A DNA stretch of 34,735 nt, taken from a virus. A model generated the notes under the pieces. The model was given only the letters and a program-made list of their open reading frames with translations. It was not told the DNA's origin and ran no database searches. Where the stretch lies: positions 1-34,735 of IMG/VR virus record IMGVR_UViG_3300045999_006979; one strand, written 5' to 3'. Position 1 is the stretch's first letter, and each line of letters opens with the position of its first letter. Positions 24,315 to 32,344 of the stretch are shown in pieces. A program made the position numbers and the translations under genes.

Positions 24315-25291
24315 GTTACATTGACATCAAATACATTAATCTCATTTCAATTAGACTAGACAAATTTGCAAAGAAGAAAGATAATCTATATAACTTTAGG
24401 TGTCCTTATTGCGGTGACTCTACGAAAAATAAAAACCGTGCAAGGGGATTCCTCTACCGAAAAAATGCAGACATGGTATTCAAGTGCCATAACTGTGGGG
24501 TAGGACGTTCATTAGCTAATTTTCTAAAGGATCTAGATGTCACTGTCCATGATGAATATGTCATGGAGAGATTTAAGTCTGGATTGACTGGTCGTGGTTC
24601 AAACACTGCAGAGCCTAAGTTTGAGTTTCAGAAACCAGTATTTAAAAAGACTCCATTATCAGAGCTGGAAAAGATATCAGAACTAAATAATTCACACCCA
24701 GCAAAAAAATACCTTCTCAACAGACAGATCCCAGAAAAGTTCTTTTCTAAATTCTATTACGCCGAGGATTTTCATGCTTGGGCCAAGACTGAAACAAAAA
24801 TCAAAGAGTCTAGAATCATCATCCCACTCATGTCCAAAAGTGGAAAACTTTTTGGATATCAGGGGAGGGCTCTTGACAAAACTGCAAAACTACGCTATAT
24901 TACTACCATCCTGGATGATAAGTACGCTAAACTATTTGGACTTGATTCTTTAGATTTCGACAAAACCATCTATGTCACAGAGGGTCCTTTCGACTCTCTT
25001 TTTCTGTCTAATGCAATTGCCATGTGTGGATCTGATGTATATCTAGAAAAGTCTATCTACAAAGATAGAGTTTTCATTTTAGACAACGAACCTCGCAATC
25101 TTCAAATTGTTCAACGCTATGACAAACTTATCAGTGCAGGAGAGAAGGTGGTTATTTGGCCTTCTAATGTCAAAGAAAAGGATATAAACGATATGATTAT
25201 TGCTGGACTCAACCCACAGCAATTAGTTACAGACAATACCTATCAGGGGTTGGAAGCTAAAGTTAAATTTACTACATGGAAGAAAGTATGA
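24311..25291 (+). CDS. 61: gp61-like DNA primase
   Basis: 326 aa, partner of helicase gp41. The N-terminal zinc-binding domain has CPYC at 31-34 and CHNC at 59-62. The central RNA polymerase domain contains SRIIIPLMSKSGKLFGYQGR. The TOPRIM fold has YVTEGPFDSLFL (E224, D228) and FILDNEP at about 255-261. This is the standard T4-type primase layout. Overlaps the nrdA start (ATGA at 25288), so primase and ribonucleotide reductase are translationally linked. Confidence 0.94.
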   Translation: MSYIDIKYINLISIRLDKFAKKKDNLYNFRCPYCGDSTKNKNRARGFLYRKNADMVFKCHNCGVGRSLANFLKDLDVTVHDEYVMERFKSGLTGRGSNTAEPKFEFQKPVFKKTPLSELEKISELNNSHPAKKYLLNRQIPEKFFSKFYYAEDFHAWAKTETKIKESRIIIPLMSKSGKLFGYQGRALDKTAKLRYITTILDDKYAKLFGLDSLDFDKTIYVTEGPFDSLFLSNAIAMCGSDVYLEKSIYKDRVFILDNEPRNLQIVQRYDKLISAGEKVVIWPSNVKEKDINDMIIAGLNPQQLVTDNTYQGLEAKVKFTTWKKV

Positions 25292-27588
25292 GTAACGGTA
25301 CTAAAGTTAAAAAACGTAATGGTACTTTTGAATCTCTAGATCTAGACAAGATTCATAACATGGTTGAATGTGCTTGTGGTGGATTAGCAGGTGTTAGTGC
25401 ATCTCAAGTGGAGATTCAGTCTGGTCTTCAATTTTATGATGGGATTACAACAGATGAAATCCAAGAAATCCTGGTTAGGTCAGCTAGCGACCTTATCAGT
25501 CTCGATAATCCAAATTATCAGTATGTTGCTGCTCGTCTCTTGCTTTTCGGTTTATATAAGCAAGTCTTTGGAGCTAATTGGAAGAACGGGTTCCCCTCAA
25601 TAGGAGATCATCTATATCATGGGGTAATGAAAGGTGTTTATGATAAAGCCCTTTCTGGAAAGTATACTGATGATGAATGGGACAAAATTAATTCTTGGAT
25701 TGATCATGAAAGAGATTATATCTTTACTTATGCTGGACTCAGGCAAGTAGTAGACAAATATCTTGTACAAGACAGGAGTTCAAAGACAATATATGAAACT
25801 CCCCAATACATGTACATGCTAATTTCTGCAACCATGTTTGCAGAATATCCAAAGGAAACTAGACTTGATTATGTCAAACGATACTACAACGCAATCTCCA
25901 AACACCGAATTAACATTCCCACGCCAATTATGGCAGGTGTTAGAACCCCTCTTCGTCAATTTGCTTCTTGTGTGCTTATTGATTCTGACGATTCTCTTAA
26001 CTCTATCTTCAGCTCTGACATGGCTATTGGCCGTTATGTGGCTCAGCGTGCAGGAATCGGTATCAACGCAGGCCGAATCAGGGGTATCAATAGCAAAATC
26101 CGTGGAGGAGAAGTCGCACATACAGGAGTCATTCCGTTTCTCAAGAAATTTGAAGCGACGGTCAGGTGTTGCACTCAAAACGGCATACGAGGTGGCTCAG
26201 CTACAGTTCATTTTCCTATTTGGCATCAAGAAATTGAAGACATCATAGTTCTAAAGAATAATAAAGGAACTGAAGATAACAGAGTTCGTAAGCTAGACTA
26301 TAGCATTCAAATTAGCAAGATCTTCTATGAACGATTCATTCAAAACGGAGAAGTCTCACTCTTCTCTCCACACGACGTTCCTGGTTTGTATGATGCTTTT
26401 GGCACTGATAGATTTGACGAGCTATATGTATCTTATGAACGAGATACATCTATTCCAAGAAAAACTATCGGCGCTCAAGAACTATTTCTAAACATCCTCA
26501 AGGAACGTGCAGAAACAGGTCGTATTTACATCATGAATATCGACCATTGCAATTCACACTCTTCCTTCCTTGATAAAGTGAACATGTCTAATCTCTGCCA
26601 AGAGATTACACTTCCAACAGTTCCCATCAATCATATTGATGATTCAAGTGGCGAAATTGCACTTTGTATTCTATCTGCAGTTAATGTAGGTAAGATTAGC
26701 AACTTTGATGAGATGGAAGAACTATGCGATCTGTCTATTCGTGCCCTAGATGAACTGATTGATTATCAAGATTATCCAATCGAAGCTGCACGTATTTCAA
26801 CCAAGGCACGTCGTTCTCTTGGTGTTGGCTACATTGGTCTTGCTCACTTCCTTGCTCGTAATGGAGTAAAGTATGAAGACCCCCAAGCATGGAAACTAGT
26901 TCACGATCTGACAGAAGCATTCCAGTATTATCTTCTCAAGGCATCCAATCAACTTGCTATTGAAAAGGGTAAGTGTGATTATTTTGGTCGTACTAAGTAT
27001 TCTCATGGTGTTCTCCCAATCGATACATACAAAAAAGATGTAGACGAAATCACACCAAACGATCTTCAGTATGATTGGGAAACTCTTAGAACATCCATCC
27101 TGGCTCACGGTCTCAGGCACTCAACATTGTCCGCACAAATGCCTTCTGAGAGCAGTTCCGTTGTGTCAAATGAAACAAATGGAATCGAGCCACCTAGAGA
27201 TTACTTGTCCGTTAAAAAATCAAAGAAGGGACCACTTAAGCAAATTGTTCCCAGCTATCAATCTCTCAAGAAGAACTATACGCTTCTCTGGGATATGCCT
27301 AGCAACACTGGTTATATTAATATTGTTGCTGTGATGCAAAAGTTCTTTGACCAGGCAATCTCTGGTAACTGGAGTTACAATCCAGAGAACTATCCAGATA
27401 ATGAAGTTCCAGTATCTGTTATGGCTCAAGATCTTCTATCAACATACAAGTATGGCTGGAAGACAAGCTACTATCAGAACACCTATGATAGTAAGTCTGA
27501 CGGAGATGTAGAAGAAAAAGGTGAAGCATTAACTCAATTACTTGCTCAACTAGAATCAGACGACGACTGCGAAAGCTGCAAAATCTAA
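25288..27588 (+). CDS. nrdA: Ribonucleotide reductase class Ia, alpha subunit
   Basis: 766 aa from the ATG at 25288 (MSNGTKVKKRNG), chosen because it overlaps the primase stop and follows GGAAGAA; an ATG at 25276 adds four residues. The N-terminal ATP-cone runs from VKKRNGTFESLDLDKI. Active-site features: RQFASCVLID (redox Cys), SNLCQEITLPT (thiyl radical Cys), ALCILSAVNVG (second redox Cys), the YY pair in TSYYQNTY for radical transfer, and the C-terminal CESCKI pair that receives electrons. All essential residues are present. It makes dNDPs for phage replication with NrdB, 11 bases downstream. Confidence 0.96.
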   Translation: MSNGTKVKKRNGTFESLDLDKIHNMVECACGGLAGVSASQVEIQSGLQFYDGITTDEIQEILVRSASDLISLDNPNYQYVAARLLLFGLYKQVFGANWKNGFPSIGDHLYHGVMKGVYDKALSGKYTDDEWDKINSWIDHERDYIFTYAGLRQVVDKYLVQDRSSKTIYETPQYMYMLISATMFAEYPKETRLDYVKRYYNAISKHRINIPTPIMAGVRTPLRQFASCVLIDSDDSLNSIFSSDMAIGRYVAQRAGIGINAGRIRGINSKIRGGEVAHTGVIPFLKKFEATVRCCTQNGIRGGSATVHFPIWHQEIEDIIVLKNNKGTEDNRVRKLDYSIQISKIFYERFIQNGEVSLFSPHDVPGLYDAFGTDRFDELYVSYERDTSIPRKTIGAQELFLNILKERAETGRIYIMNIDHCNSHSSFLDKVNMSNLCQEITLPTVPINHIDDSSGEIALCILSAVNVGKISNFDEMEELCDLSIRALDELIDYQDYPIEAARISTKARRSLGVGYIGLAHFLARNGVKYEDPQAWKLVHDLTEAFQYYLLKASNQLAIEKGKCDYFGRTKYSHGVLPIDTYKKDVDEITPNDLQYDWETLRTSILAHGLRHSTLSAQMPSESSSVVSNETNGIEPPRDYLSVKKSKKGPLKQIVPSYQSLKKNYTLLWDMPSNTGYINIVAVMQKFFDQAISGNWSYNPENYPDNEVPVSVMAQDLLSTYKYGWKTSYYQNTYDSKSDGDVEEKGEALTQLLAQLESDDDCESCKI

Positions 27589-27599
27589 GGAGAACTTAC

Positions 27600-28763
27600 A
27601 TGCAATTCATCAAAAATACCAACAGTGAAATCAAGGGTATGACCGTATTCAACAGCAATCATGTAGACACCAAAAAGCAACCAATGTTTTTTGGTGCTCC
27701 TCTTGGAGTTCAAAGGTATGATTCATACAAGTATCCTATCTTTGAAAAGCTCACCCAGCAACAGCTTGGATATTTCTGGAGACCTGAGGAGGTCTCCCTC
27801 CAAAAAGATCGTGCAGATTATCAAACACTTCGCCCTGAACAAAAGCACATCTTTACTTCAAATTTGAAGTATCAGATCATGCTTGATTCCGTTCAGGGTC
27901 GTGGTCCTGGCATGGCATTTCTACCATACTGCTCACTTCCAGAACTGGAAGCTTGTATGACCATCTGGGAAACTATGGAGATGATTCATAGTCGCTCATA
28001 TACCTATATCATCAAGAATGTATACTCAGATGTATCTGAAGTATTTGATACTATTCTTGATGATGAAAAGATTCTAGAACGTGCAACCAGTGTAACTCAA
28101 GCCTACGATGAACTAATTGAGTCTGCCCAGCAATGGGGTGGCGGTAAGCTATGGGAACTTGGCGATCATACTACTGCAAACATTGAACTCAAAGAACTAA
28201 AGAGAAAACTATATCGTGCTGTCATGAATGTGAATATTCTTGAGGGCATTCGTTTCTATGTTTCCTTTGCATGTTCGTTTGCATTTGGTGAACTTAAACT
28301 CATGGAAGGATCTGCTAAGATCATTGGCTTGATTGCTCGTGATGAATCTCAGCATCTAGGTATTACTCAGAACATTATCAAGAATTGGAAGAATGGTGAT
28401 GATCCACAGATGCTAGAAATCATTGAAGAAGAGCAAGATAATGTACGTCAAATGTATGCCCGTGCAGTAAATGAAGAGAAAGCTTGGGCAGAGTATCTGT
28501 TCAAAGATGGTTCAATGATTGGCTTGAATGCAAAACTACTATCCTCCTATGTTGAGTACATTGCAAACCGTAGGATGAAGTCTATTGGACTGAAGCCAAT
28601 GTTTGATATTTCAATGTCAAACAATCCACTTCCTTGGACTGAGCATTGGCTAAATTCTAAGATGATGCAGAATGCTCCCCAAGAAACAGAGATTGAATCT
28701 TATGTGATTGGTGGCATCAAACAAGACATGAAGAACGATACTTTCTCTGGGTTTAAACTGTAG
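27600..28763 (+). CDS. nrdB: Ribonucleotide reductase class Ia, beta subunit
   Basis: 387 aa. Diiron-tyrosyl radical subunit. Ligands and radical site by comparison with E. coli NrdB: D96 (NLKYQIMLDS), E127 and H130 with Tyr134 in MEMIHSRSYTYI, Glu in ILEGIRFYVSFAC, and Glu and His in ARDESQHLG. The tyrosine is kept, so it is a normal radical-forming subclass. AAGGAG ribosome site nine bases before the ATG. It ends the primase-nrdA-nrdB unit. Confidence 0.96.
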   Translation: MQFIKNTNSEIKGMTVFNSNHVDTKKQPMFFGAPLGVQRYDSYKYPIFEKLTQQQLGYFWRPEEVSLQKDRADYQTLRPEQKHIFTSNLKYQIMLDSVQGRGPGMAFLPYCSLPELEACMTIWETMEMIHSRSYTYIIKNVYSDVSEVFDTILDDEKILERATSVTQAYDELIESAQQWGGGKLWELGDHTTANIELKELKRKLYRAVMNVNILEGIRFYVSFACSFAFGELKLMEGSAKIIGLIARDESQHLGITQNIIKNWKNGDDPQMLEIIEEEQDNVRQMYARAVNEEKAWAEYLFKDGSMIGLNAKLLSSYVEYIANRRMKSIGLKPMFDISMSNNPLPWTEHWLNSKMMQNAPQETEIESYVIGGIKQDMKNDTFSGFKL

Positions 28764-28779
28764 TCAATGCGGGAGTTTT

Positions 28780-28787
28780 TATAAATA
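28780..28787 (+). promoter_or_regulatory. Late promoter (perfect TATAAATA)
   Basis: Exact late promoter after nrdB, 31 bases before the ATG at 28819. It is followed directly by a hairpin CTATAAA-GTAACA-TTTATAG (28791-28810) in the leader. Confidence 0.75.
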
Positions 28788-28818
28788 ATACTATAAAGTA
28801 ACATTTATAGAAACTCCA

Positions 28819-30126
28819 ATGACAAGTACCCAAAAACTTTATGAGTCTTACTTCGCCGTATATGACGACGAACTAAGAGAAGATATTTTCGCAGTTGAAG
28901 AAGATTTATCATTTGTTGATGATCTTTCCGATAATGAGCTTACCATAATTATGGAAGCCATTTTTTCTGAAGGTGAGTTCAAACTTAACGAGTGTGTGCA
29001 ATTACTTGACTCTCAGATTCTTTCCGAAGAAAGTGAAATGGAAAGAATGAATAGACTGCAAAACAAAGCAACTCGTGAGAGAAAATCCGCAGCGGCAACC
29101 GCAAAGAGAGAAAAGTCTGCTGAGCGTGAAAGAGTTGGCAGAAAACATGCAATAAAAAGAATGCAAGTTGCTGCAGTTCGTGCTGGTCGTAATATTGCAG
29201 ATAGAGCAAAGACTTTAGGTGCTGGTGCTGCTTCTGCTGCTATGGGAGGCGCTGCTGAAGTTGGACGCAAACTATCATCTGCCAAGGAGAAAGTTAAAGG
29301 ATTTTTGAGTAATGTTAAAAAATCCGCAAAAGCTGGGTATAGTGCTGCCAAGAAAGAATTTAGTGGACAAGCAGCAAAGGAAGCAAAGGCAAGAGAAACT
29401 GGTCGTCAAATGAGAAGAGCAGCAAGAGCCCAAGCTTCTGCTGCAAGACGTGCGGATACTTCTGAGTTTGAATCAAAACCATCATCATCAGCATCATCAT
29501 CAAAACCAACATGGAGACCTGGTGGGCAGAATGTAAACAGAACATTCAAACCTCAGCAGGGTCCAAAACCAGCATCATCATCATCATCATCAAAACCAAC
29601 TTGGAGACCTGGTGGACAGAATGTAAACAGAACATTCAAACCCCAACAAGGTCCATCTCCAGCACCAAAAGGTCCAAGATCTCCTGCTCCTTATAGGAAT
29701 GTAGGCGGTGCAATTAAAAATTCTGTTGAACCTTCTTCAACCGGAAGAGCACTTCCTCCTGTGGGTGCAGGAACACGAACTCCTGGTGGAAATCTAAGAC
29801 GCCCATCTCAAAGAGCTTTAGCTATGAGTAGAGCTATAAAACAAGGAAGAAAGAGACTCGGTGAGGATTTTGATTTTATTCTTGAATATCTAATTAACGA
29901 AGGTTATGCTGAAACCTTTGACCAGGCAGTTGAAGTTCTTGATTCATTTAGCGATCATGAAGTAAATCAGATTGTTGAAAACTATTATTCAGAAGAAAGA
30001 GAAGATCTTTATGATGTAGTTCTTGCTCATCTCCTAGATGAAGGCTATGCCGATACTCCAGAAGATGCTCAATCTATCATGGCTAACATGTCAGATGCAT
30101 GGATCTCTGAGATTCTAGAAGGCTGA
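28819..30126 (+). CDS. Basic, Ala-rich virion-type protein with acidic modules and internal repeats
   Basis: 435 aa. The N-terminal acidic part (1-75) contains LSFVDDLSDNELTIIMEAIF. Residues 80-220 are a basic Ala/Lys/Arg-rich region (AAVRAGRNIADRAKTLGAG, KKSAKAGYSAAKKEF), like a histone-tail or DNA-packing segment. A tandem 30-residue repeat with KPTWRPGGQNVNRTFKPQQG starts near 228 and 258. The C-terminus holds two acidic modules, FILEYLINEGYAETFDQAVEVL (from about 349) and VVLAHLLDEGYADTPEDAQSIM (from about 391). Same overall design as the protein at 19805-22120. Probably in the prohead core or capsid interior; unproven. Confidence 0.8.
   Translation: MTSTQKLYESYFAVYDDELREDIFAVEEDLSFVDDLSDNELTIIMEAIFSEGEFKLNECVQLLDSQILSEESEMERMNRLQNKATRERKSAAATAKREKSAERERVGRKHAIKRMQVAAVRAGRNIADRAKTLGAGAASAAMGGAAEVGRKLSSAKEKVKGFLSNVKKSAKAGYSAAKKEFSGQAAKEAKARETGRQMRRAARAQASAARRADTSEFESKPSSSASSSKPTWRPGGQNVNRTFKPQQGPKPASSSSSSKPTWRPGGQNVNRTFKPQQGPSPAPKGPRSPAPYRNVGGAIKNSVEPSSTGRALPPVGAGTRTPGGNLRRPSQRALAMSRAIKQGRKRLGEDFDFILEYLINEGYAETFDQAVEVLDSFSDHEVNQIVENYYSEEREDLYDVVLAHLLDEGYADTPEDAQSIMANMSDAWISEILEG
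29501..29680 (+). repeat. Two tandem 90-bp units within the basic virion-type gene
   Basis: Bases 29501-29590 and 29591-29680 repeat with period 90; the first about 65 bases of each unit are nearly identical, and both are preceded by TCATCA runs encoding Ser. The reading frame is preserved. Confidence 0.85.
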
Positions 30127-30148
30127 TTTTAAGCTCAAACCTTTTCCT

Positions 30149-30173
30149 GAGACCCTATGGGGTCTCTTTTTTT
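30149..30173 (+). terminator. Intrinsic terminator
   Basis: GAGACCC, loop TATG, GGGTCTC (7-bp perfect stem), then seven T. It ends the unit starting at 28780. Confidence 0.92.
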
Positions 30174-30248
30174 ATGGCTGAGAACCCTAGTAAAACCGTA
30201 GAAAAAAAGCATGTTTTCTGGCTTATTAAGGATTTTCGATATGGGGGC

Positions 30249-30277
30249 TTGACAAGACCCGTAAAACCCTGTATAAT
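30249..30277 (+). promoter_or_regulatory. Consensus sigma70 promoter
   Basis: TTGACA 30249-30254, 17-bp spacer, TATAAT 30272-30277. Both hexamers are perfect. It drives the nuclease/peptidase pair. From the base before the -10 onward it carries the 27-nt element also found inverted at 1214-1240. Confidence 0.88.
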
Positions 30278-30296
30278 AACTCTGTCAGGGTTCAGA
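30270..30296. repeat. 27-nt element repeated inverted at 1214-1240
   Basis: Exact copy in opposite orientation of the element at 1214-1240. It contains the -10 box and the expected first transcribed bases (ACTCTGTCAGGGTTCAGA). Confidence 0.9.
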
Positions 30297-30302
30297 TAAA
30301 TA
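30295..30302 (+). promoter_or_regulatory. Possible late promoter motif
   Basis: GATAAATA, 26 bases before the ATG at 30329, placed just downstream of the sigma70 promoter, so this gene pair may be read both early and late. A hairpin AATATC-TTA-GATATT (30299-30313) overlaps it. Confidence 0.5.
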
Positions 30303-30328
30303 TCTTAGATATTACTTAGAGATATATT

Positions 30329-30673
30329 ATGAAACCTCAGAGTGCTAAAGCTAAAGGTAGGAATCTACAGAAGTGGGTTAGAGATCAACTCATAGAACAA
30401 CTAGATGTACATCCTGAAGATATTGAATCAAGATCTATGGGTGCTGGTGGTGAAGATTTAATCATGGCCAGAGCTGCTAGAAGTAAGTTTCCTTTTTCTA
30501 TTGAATGTAAGAATGTTGAGAAGTTGAATGTATGGGAAGCTTATGAACAAGCTAAAGCTAACTGTGGAAATTATGAACCTATTGTAGTCATGAAAAAAAA
30601 TCACAAGAAACCTTTAGTCGTTGTTGATGCAGAGTACTTTATCAAACTATTCGGAGAGACCAATGCAAATTGA
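30329..30673 (+). CDS. PD-(D/E)XK-type nuclease
   Basis: 114 aa. An N-terminal basic helix (KAKGRNLQKWVRDQLIEQL) leads to a small nuclease core: Glu in IESRSMG, GGEDLIM (D43) and a strand FSIECKN with E59-x-K61, the catalytic D...ExK arrangement; then VWEAYEQAKAN and a final strand pair VVMKKN/PLVVVDAEYF. It resembles small phage resolvases and recombination nucleases; the DNA substrate is unknown. It overlaps the next gene by 11 bases. Confidence 0.85.
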   Translation: MKPQSAKAKGRNLQKWVRDQLIEQLDVHPEDIESRSMGAGGEDLIMARAARSKFPFSIECKNVEKLNVWEAYEQAKANCGNYEPIVVMKKNHKKPLVVVDAEYFIKLFGETNAN

Positions 30674-31355
30674 CTTACACAACTTTTTTAAACACTACGA
30701 CGAAACTAATCCAAAGCATGTAGCTGCGGTAGAGCAATTTGAAAAGGATCTAGTTATCAAAGCTCAGGAGCTAATGCAGGATGAAGCTAACTGGGTTAGA
30801 ATTTTTAGGACTAAGCCAGATAAACCAAAATCAAATATCCTAGAAGTTCCATTCTTCCCACAGACAGATAATTACAGAGATGCTAACCGTACTTGTAACA
30901 GTTCTGCTTGTGCTATGTGTCTTGAGTATTTTAAACCTGGCACTTTAAAAGGACCTAAGGGTGATGATGCATATGTTCAAAAGGTATTCTCAATCGGTGA
31001 TACAACTGATCATGTGGTTCAAACCAAAGTTCTTGCAAGCTATGGTATTAAGTCACACTTTAGTTACAATCTCACTTTTAATGCTCTTGATAGTGAGCTA
31101 TCCAAAGGCAGACCTGTGGTTATTGGTATCTTGCACAGGGGTTCTTTATCTGCACCTACTGGCGGGCACATGGTTGTAGTAATTGGTAAGACTCCAGCAG
31201 GAGATTATGTAGTCAATGATCCATACGGTTCACTTAATGATGGCTATACTGGAGCAGTAACTAATGGTAAAGGAGCTGTATATAAGAGATCAGAACTATC
31301 CCGTAGATGGTGCCCTGCAGGAAACGATGGATGGGGTAGGGTTTTCCAACCCTGA
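30663..31355 (+). CDS. C39-like papain-fold cysteine peptidase
   Basis: 230 aa from the ATG at 30663, which has GGAGAG just upstream; an earlier in-frame start lies inside the nuclease gene. A helical N-terminus (1-50) precedes the catalytic domain: oxyanion Gln in FFPQTDN (Q67), Cys in RTCNSSACAM (C78), His in TGGHMVVVIG (H169) and Asp in VNDPYG (D186). The triad is complete. Such genes occur in cyanophages; a role in cutting peptidoglycan cross-links during lysis or entry is possible. No signal peptide is seen, so if it acts on the wall it needs a holin or delivery with the virion. Confidence 0.87.
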   Translation: MQIDLHNFFKHYDETNPKHVAAVEQFEKDLVIKAQELMQDEANWVRIFRTKPDKPKSNILEVPFFPQTDNYRDANRTCNSSACAMCLEYFKPGTLKGPKGDDAYVQKVFSIGDTTDHVVQTKVLASYGIKSHFSYNLTFNALDSELSKGRPVVIGILHRGSLSAPTGGHMVVVIGKTPAGDYVVNDPYGSLNDGYTGAVTNGKGAVYKRSELSRRWCPAGNDGWGRVFQP

Positions 31356-31362
31356 GAAACGG

Positions 31363-31370
31363 TATAAATA
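31363..31370 (+). promoter_or_regulatory. Late promoter (perfect TATAAATA)
   Basis: Exact late motif after the C39 peptidase gene. It would read through the tRNA-Tyr gene into the RlpA-like gene. Confidence 0.6.
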
Positions 31371-31381
31371 TCCCAAGCACC

Positions 31382-31410
31382 TTGACAACTGAATGCGAGT
31401 GTGGTAACAT
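31382..31410 (+). promoter_or_regulatory. Sigma70-like promoter for tRNA-Tyr
   Basis: TTGACA 31382-31387, 17-bp spacer, TAACAT 31405-31410 with an extended -10 TG. Starts ten bases before the tRNA gene. Confidence 0.68.
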
Positions 31411-31419
31411 TTTGTTATC

Positions 31420-31501
31420 GGGTAGGTGTCCGAGTGGTTAATGGAGGCGGACTGTAAATCCGCTGGCTCTGCCTACGGGGGTTCAAATCCCTCCCTGCCC
31501 A
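31420..31501 (+). tRNA. tRNA-Tyr (anticodon GTA)
   Basis: Acceptor GGGTAGG pairs with CCTGCCC. The anticodon arm is GCGGA-CTGTAAA-TCCGC with GTA at 31454-31456. It has the long variable arm of a class II tRNA and a T arm with GTTCAAATCC. The 3' CCA is not fully encoded. Confidence 0.93.
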
Positions 31502-31520
31502 TTGGTAACACCAACTTTTA
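31502..31520 (+). terminator. Weak terminator-like hairpin after tRNA-Tyr
   Basis: TTGGT, loop AAC, ACCAA, then CTTTT. A 5-bp stem; may trim or end the tRNA transcript. Confidence 0.4.
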
Positions 31521-31621
31521 TCATAAGCGATTGAGTGTTATCATTTAGAGCCTAGGAGATTCCCCCTTGAGAGAGGGGATGTGTGGTTTCTCTATTAGGA
31601 TGTAGAGTTCAATTTAAATTA

Positions 31622-31984
31622 ATGCGTTTTATTTCAACCCTTTTAATTGCTTCAACACTTCTTGGATTTACGCCCCAAAAAGCTGAGGCAGCCAGCGGAT
31701 GTTCCCTGGCATCACATTATGGTGTAGGTGATGGATATCACGGCCAAACCACCGCAAACGGTGAAACATATAATGCATATGGTCGATCTGTGGCACATAG
31801 GTGGCTTCCATTCGGCACTAGATTACGTGTTACAAATCAACGAAATGGAAGATCAGTTATTGTGCGAGTGAATGATAGAGGTCCATATGTCGGAGGACGA
31901 GACCTCGACCTGTCCTACGGGGCATTCTCTACTATTGCGTCTCCAGGACAGGGAGTGGCAAGAGTCTGTTACTATAGAGTTTAA
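31622..31984 (+). CDS. Secreted RlpA-like double-psi beta-barrel protein
   Basis: 120 aa from the ATG at 31622, which begins a clear signal peptide MRFISTLLIASTLLGFTPQK with probable signal peptidase I cleavage after AEA (residue 23). The mature part is nearly only the RlpA domain: ASHYGVGDGYHGQTTANGETYN, then RLRVTNQRNGRSVIVRVNDRGP and RDLDLSYGAF, including the Glu of NGETYN and Asp of VNDRGP used by RlpA lytic transglycosylases. Cys27 and Cys116 may form a disulfide. It has no lipobox and no SPOR domain, unlike bacterial RlpA. It likely acts on periplasmic peptidoglycan. Possibly taken from the host. Confidence 0.88.
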   Translation: MRFISTLLIASTLLGFTPQKAEAASGCSLASHYGVGDGYHGQTTANGETYNAYGRSVAHRWLPFGTRLRVTNQRNGRSVIVRVNDRGPYVGGRDLDLSYGAFSTIASPGQGVARVCYYRV

Positions 31985-31986
31985 CA

Positions 31987-31994
31987 GATAAATA
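31987..31994 (+). promoter_or_regulatory. Possible late promoter motif with leader hairpin
   Basis: GATAAATA, followed at 31997-32015 by the hairpin GGGGAGA-TAAGT-TCTCCCC in the leader of the gene at 32044. Confidence 0.5.
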
Positions 31995-32043
31995 ATGGGG
32001 AGATAAGTTCTCCCCTTCCTCATAAAGAACTATAAAGAGCATC

Positions 32044-32337
32044 ATGAAAACCTTTCAAGAGTTTTGTTTAGAAGCATATATAGTAAATCTTAATGAATCT
32101 ATTTTAGATGGGTTTGATGATGCTCATAAAAAACTTATGCAACAAGATCTAGAACGACATCAAAGACAACTAGATAGAATTAAAAAAATGAGACAAATGG
32201 CTGCATCGGTTGTTGGTGATGAACCATCAAAACCCAGTAAGCCGTCTTCTAAAAAAACAACAAAAAGTCCACAAGAAAGAATCAAAAAAATCAAAGGTAT
32301 AATAGACCGTGAGCTATCACATGATGACCCAAAATGA
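32044..32337 (+). CDS. Small internal-protein-like gene with capsid-targeting N-terminus (97 aa)
   Basis: Begins MKTFQEFCLEAYIVNLNE, close to the T4 capsid-targeting sequence MKTYQEFIAEA (recalled) and to the N-terminus of the nucleotidyltransferase at 18580. A possible prohead protease site LNE follows at about residue 18. The rest is a charged helix (KLMQQDLERHQRQLDRIKKM) and a basic Lys/Ser/Pro-rich tail. No enzyme motif. Small, basic and CTS-bearing is the profile of T4 internal proteins IPI-IPIII, which are packaged and injected with the DNA. Activity unknown. Confidence 0.8.
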   Translation: MKTFQEFCLEAYIVNLNESILDGFDDAHKKLMQQDLERHQRQLDRIKKMRQMAASVVGDEPSKPSKPSSKKTTKSPQERIKKIKGIIDRELSHDDPK

Positions 32338-32344
32338 TTAACCT

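Noticed and set aside
29472-29600. TCATCA microsatellite as a possible CRISPR-like or regulatory repeat
   Set aside because: It encodes Ser runs in frame inside the virion-type protein; no spacer structure.
30175-30300. Short ORF of about 41 codons (MAENPSKTVEKKHVFW...)
   Set aside because: No ribosome site; starts in the tail of a terminator and runs through a consensus promoter and the 27-nt element.
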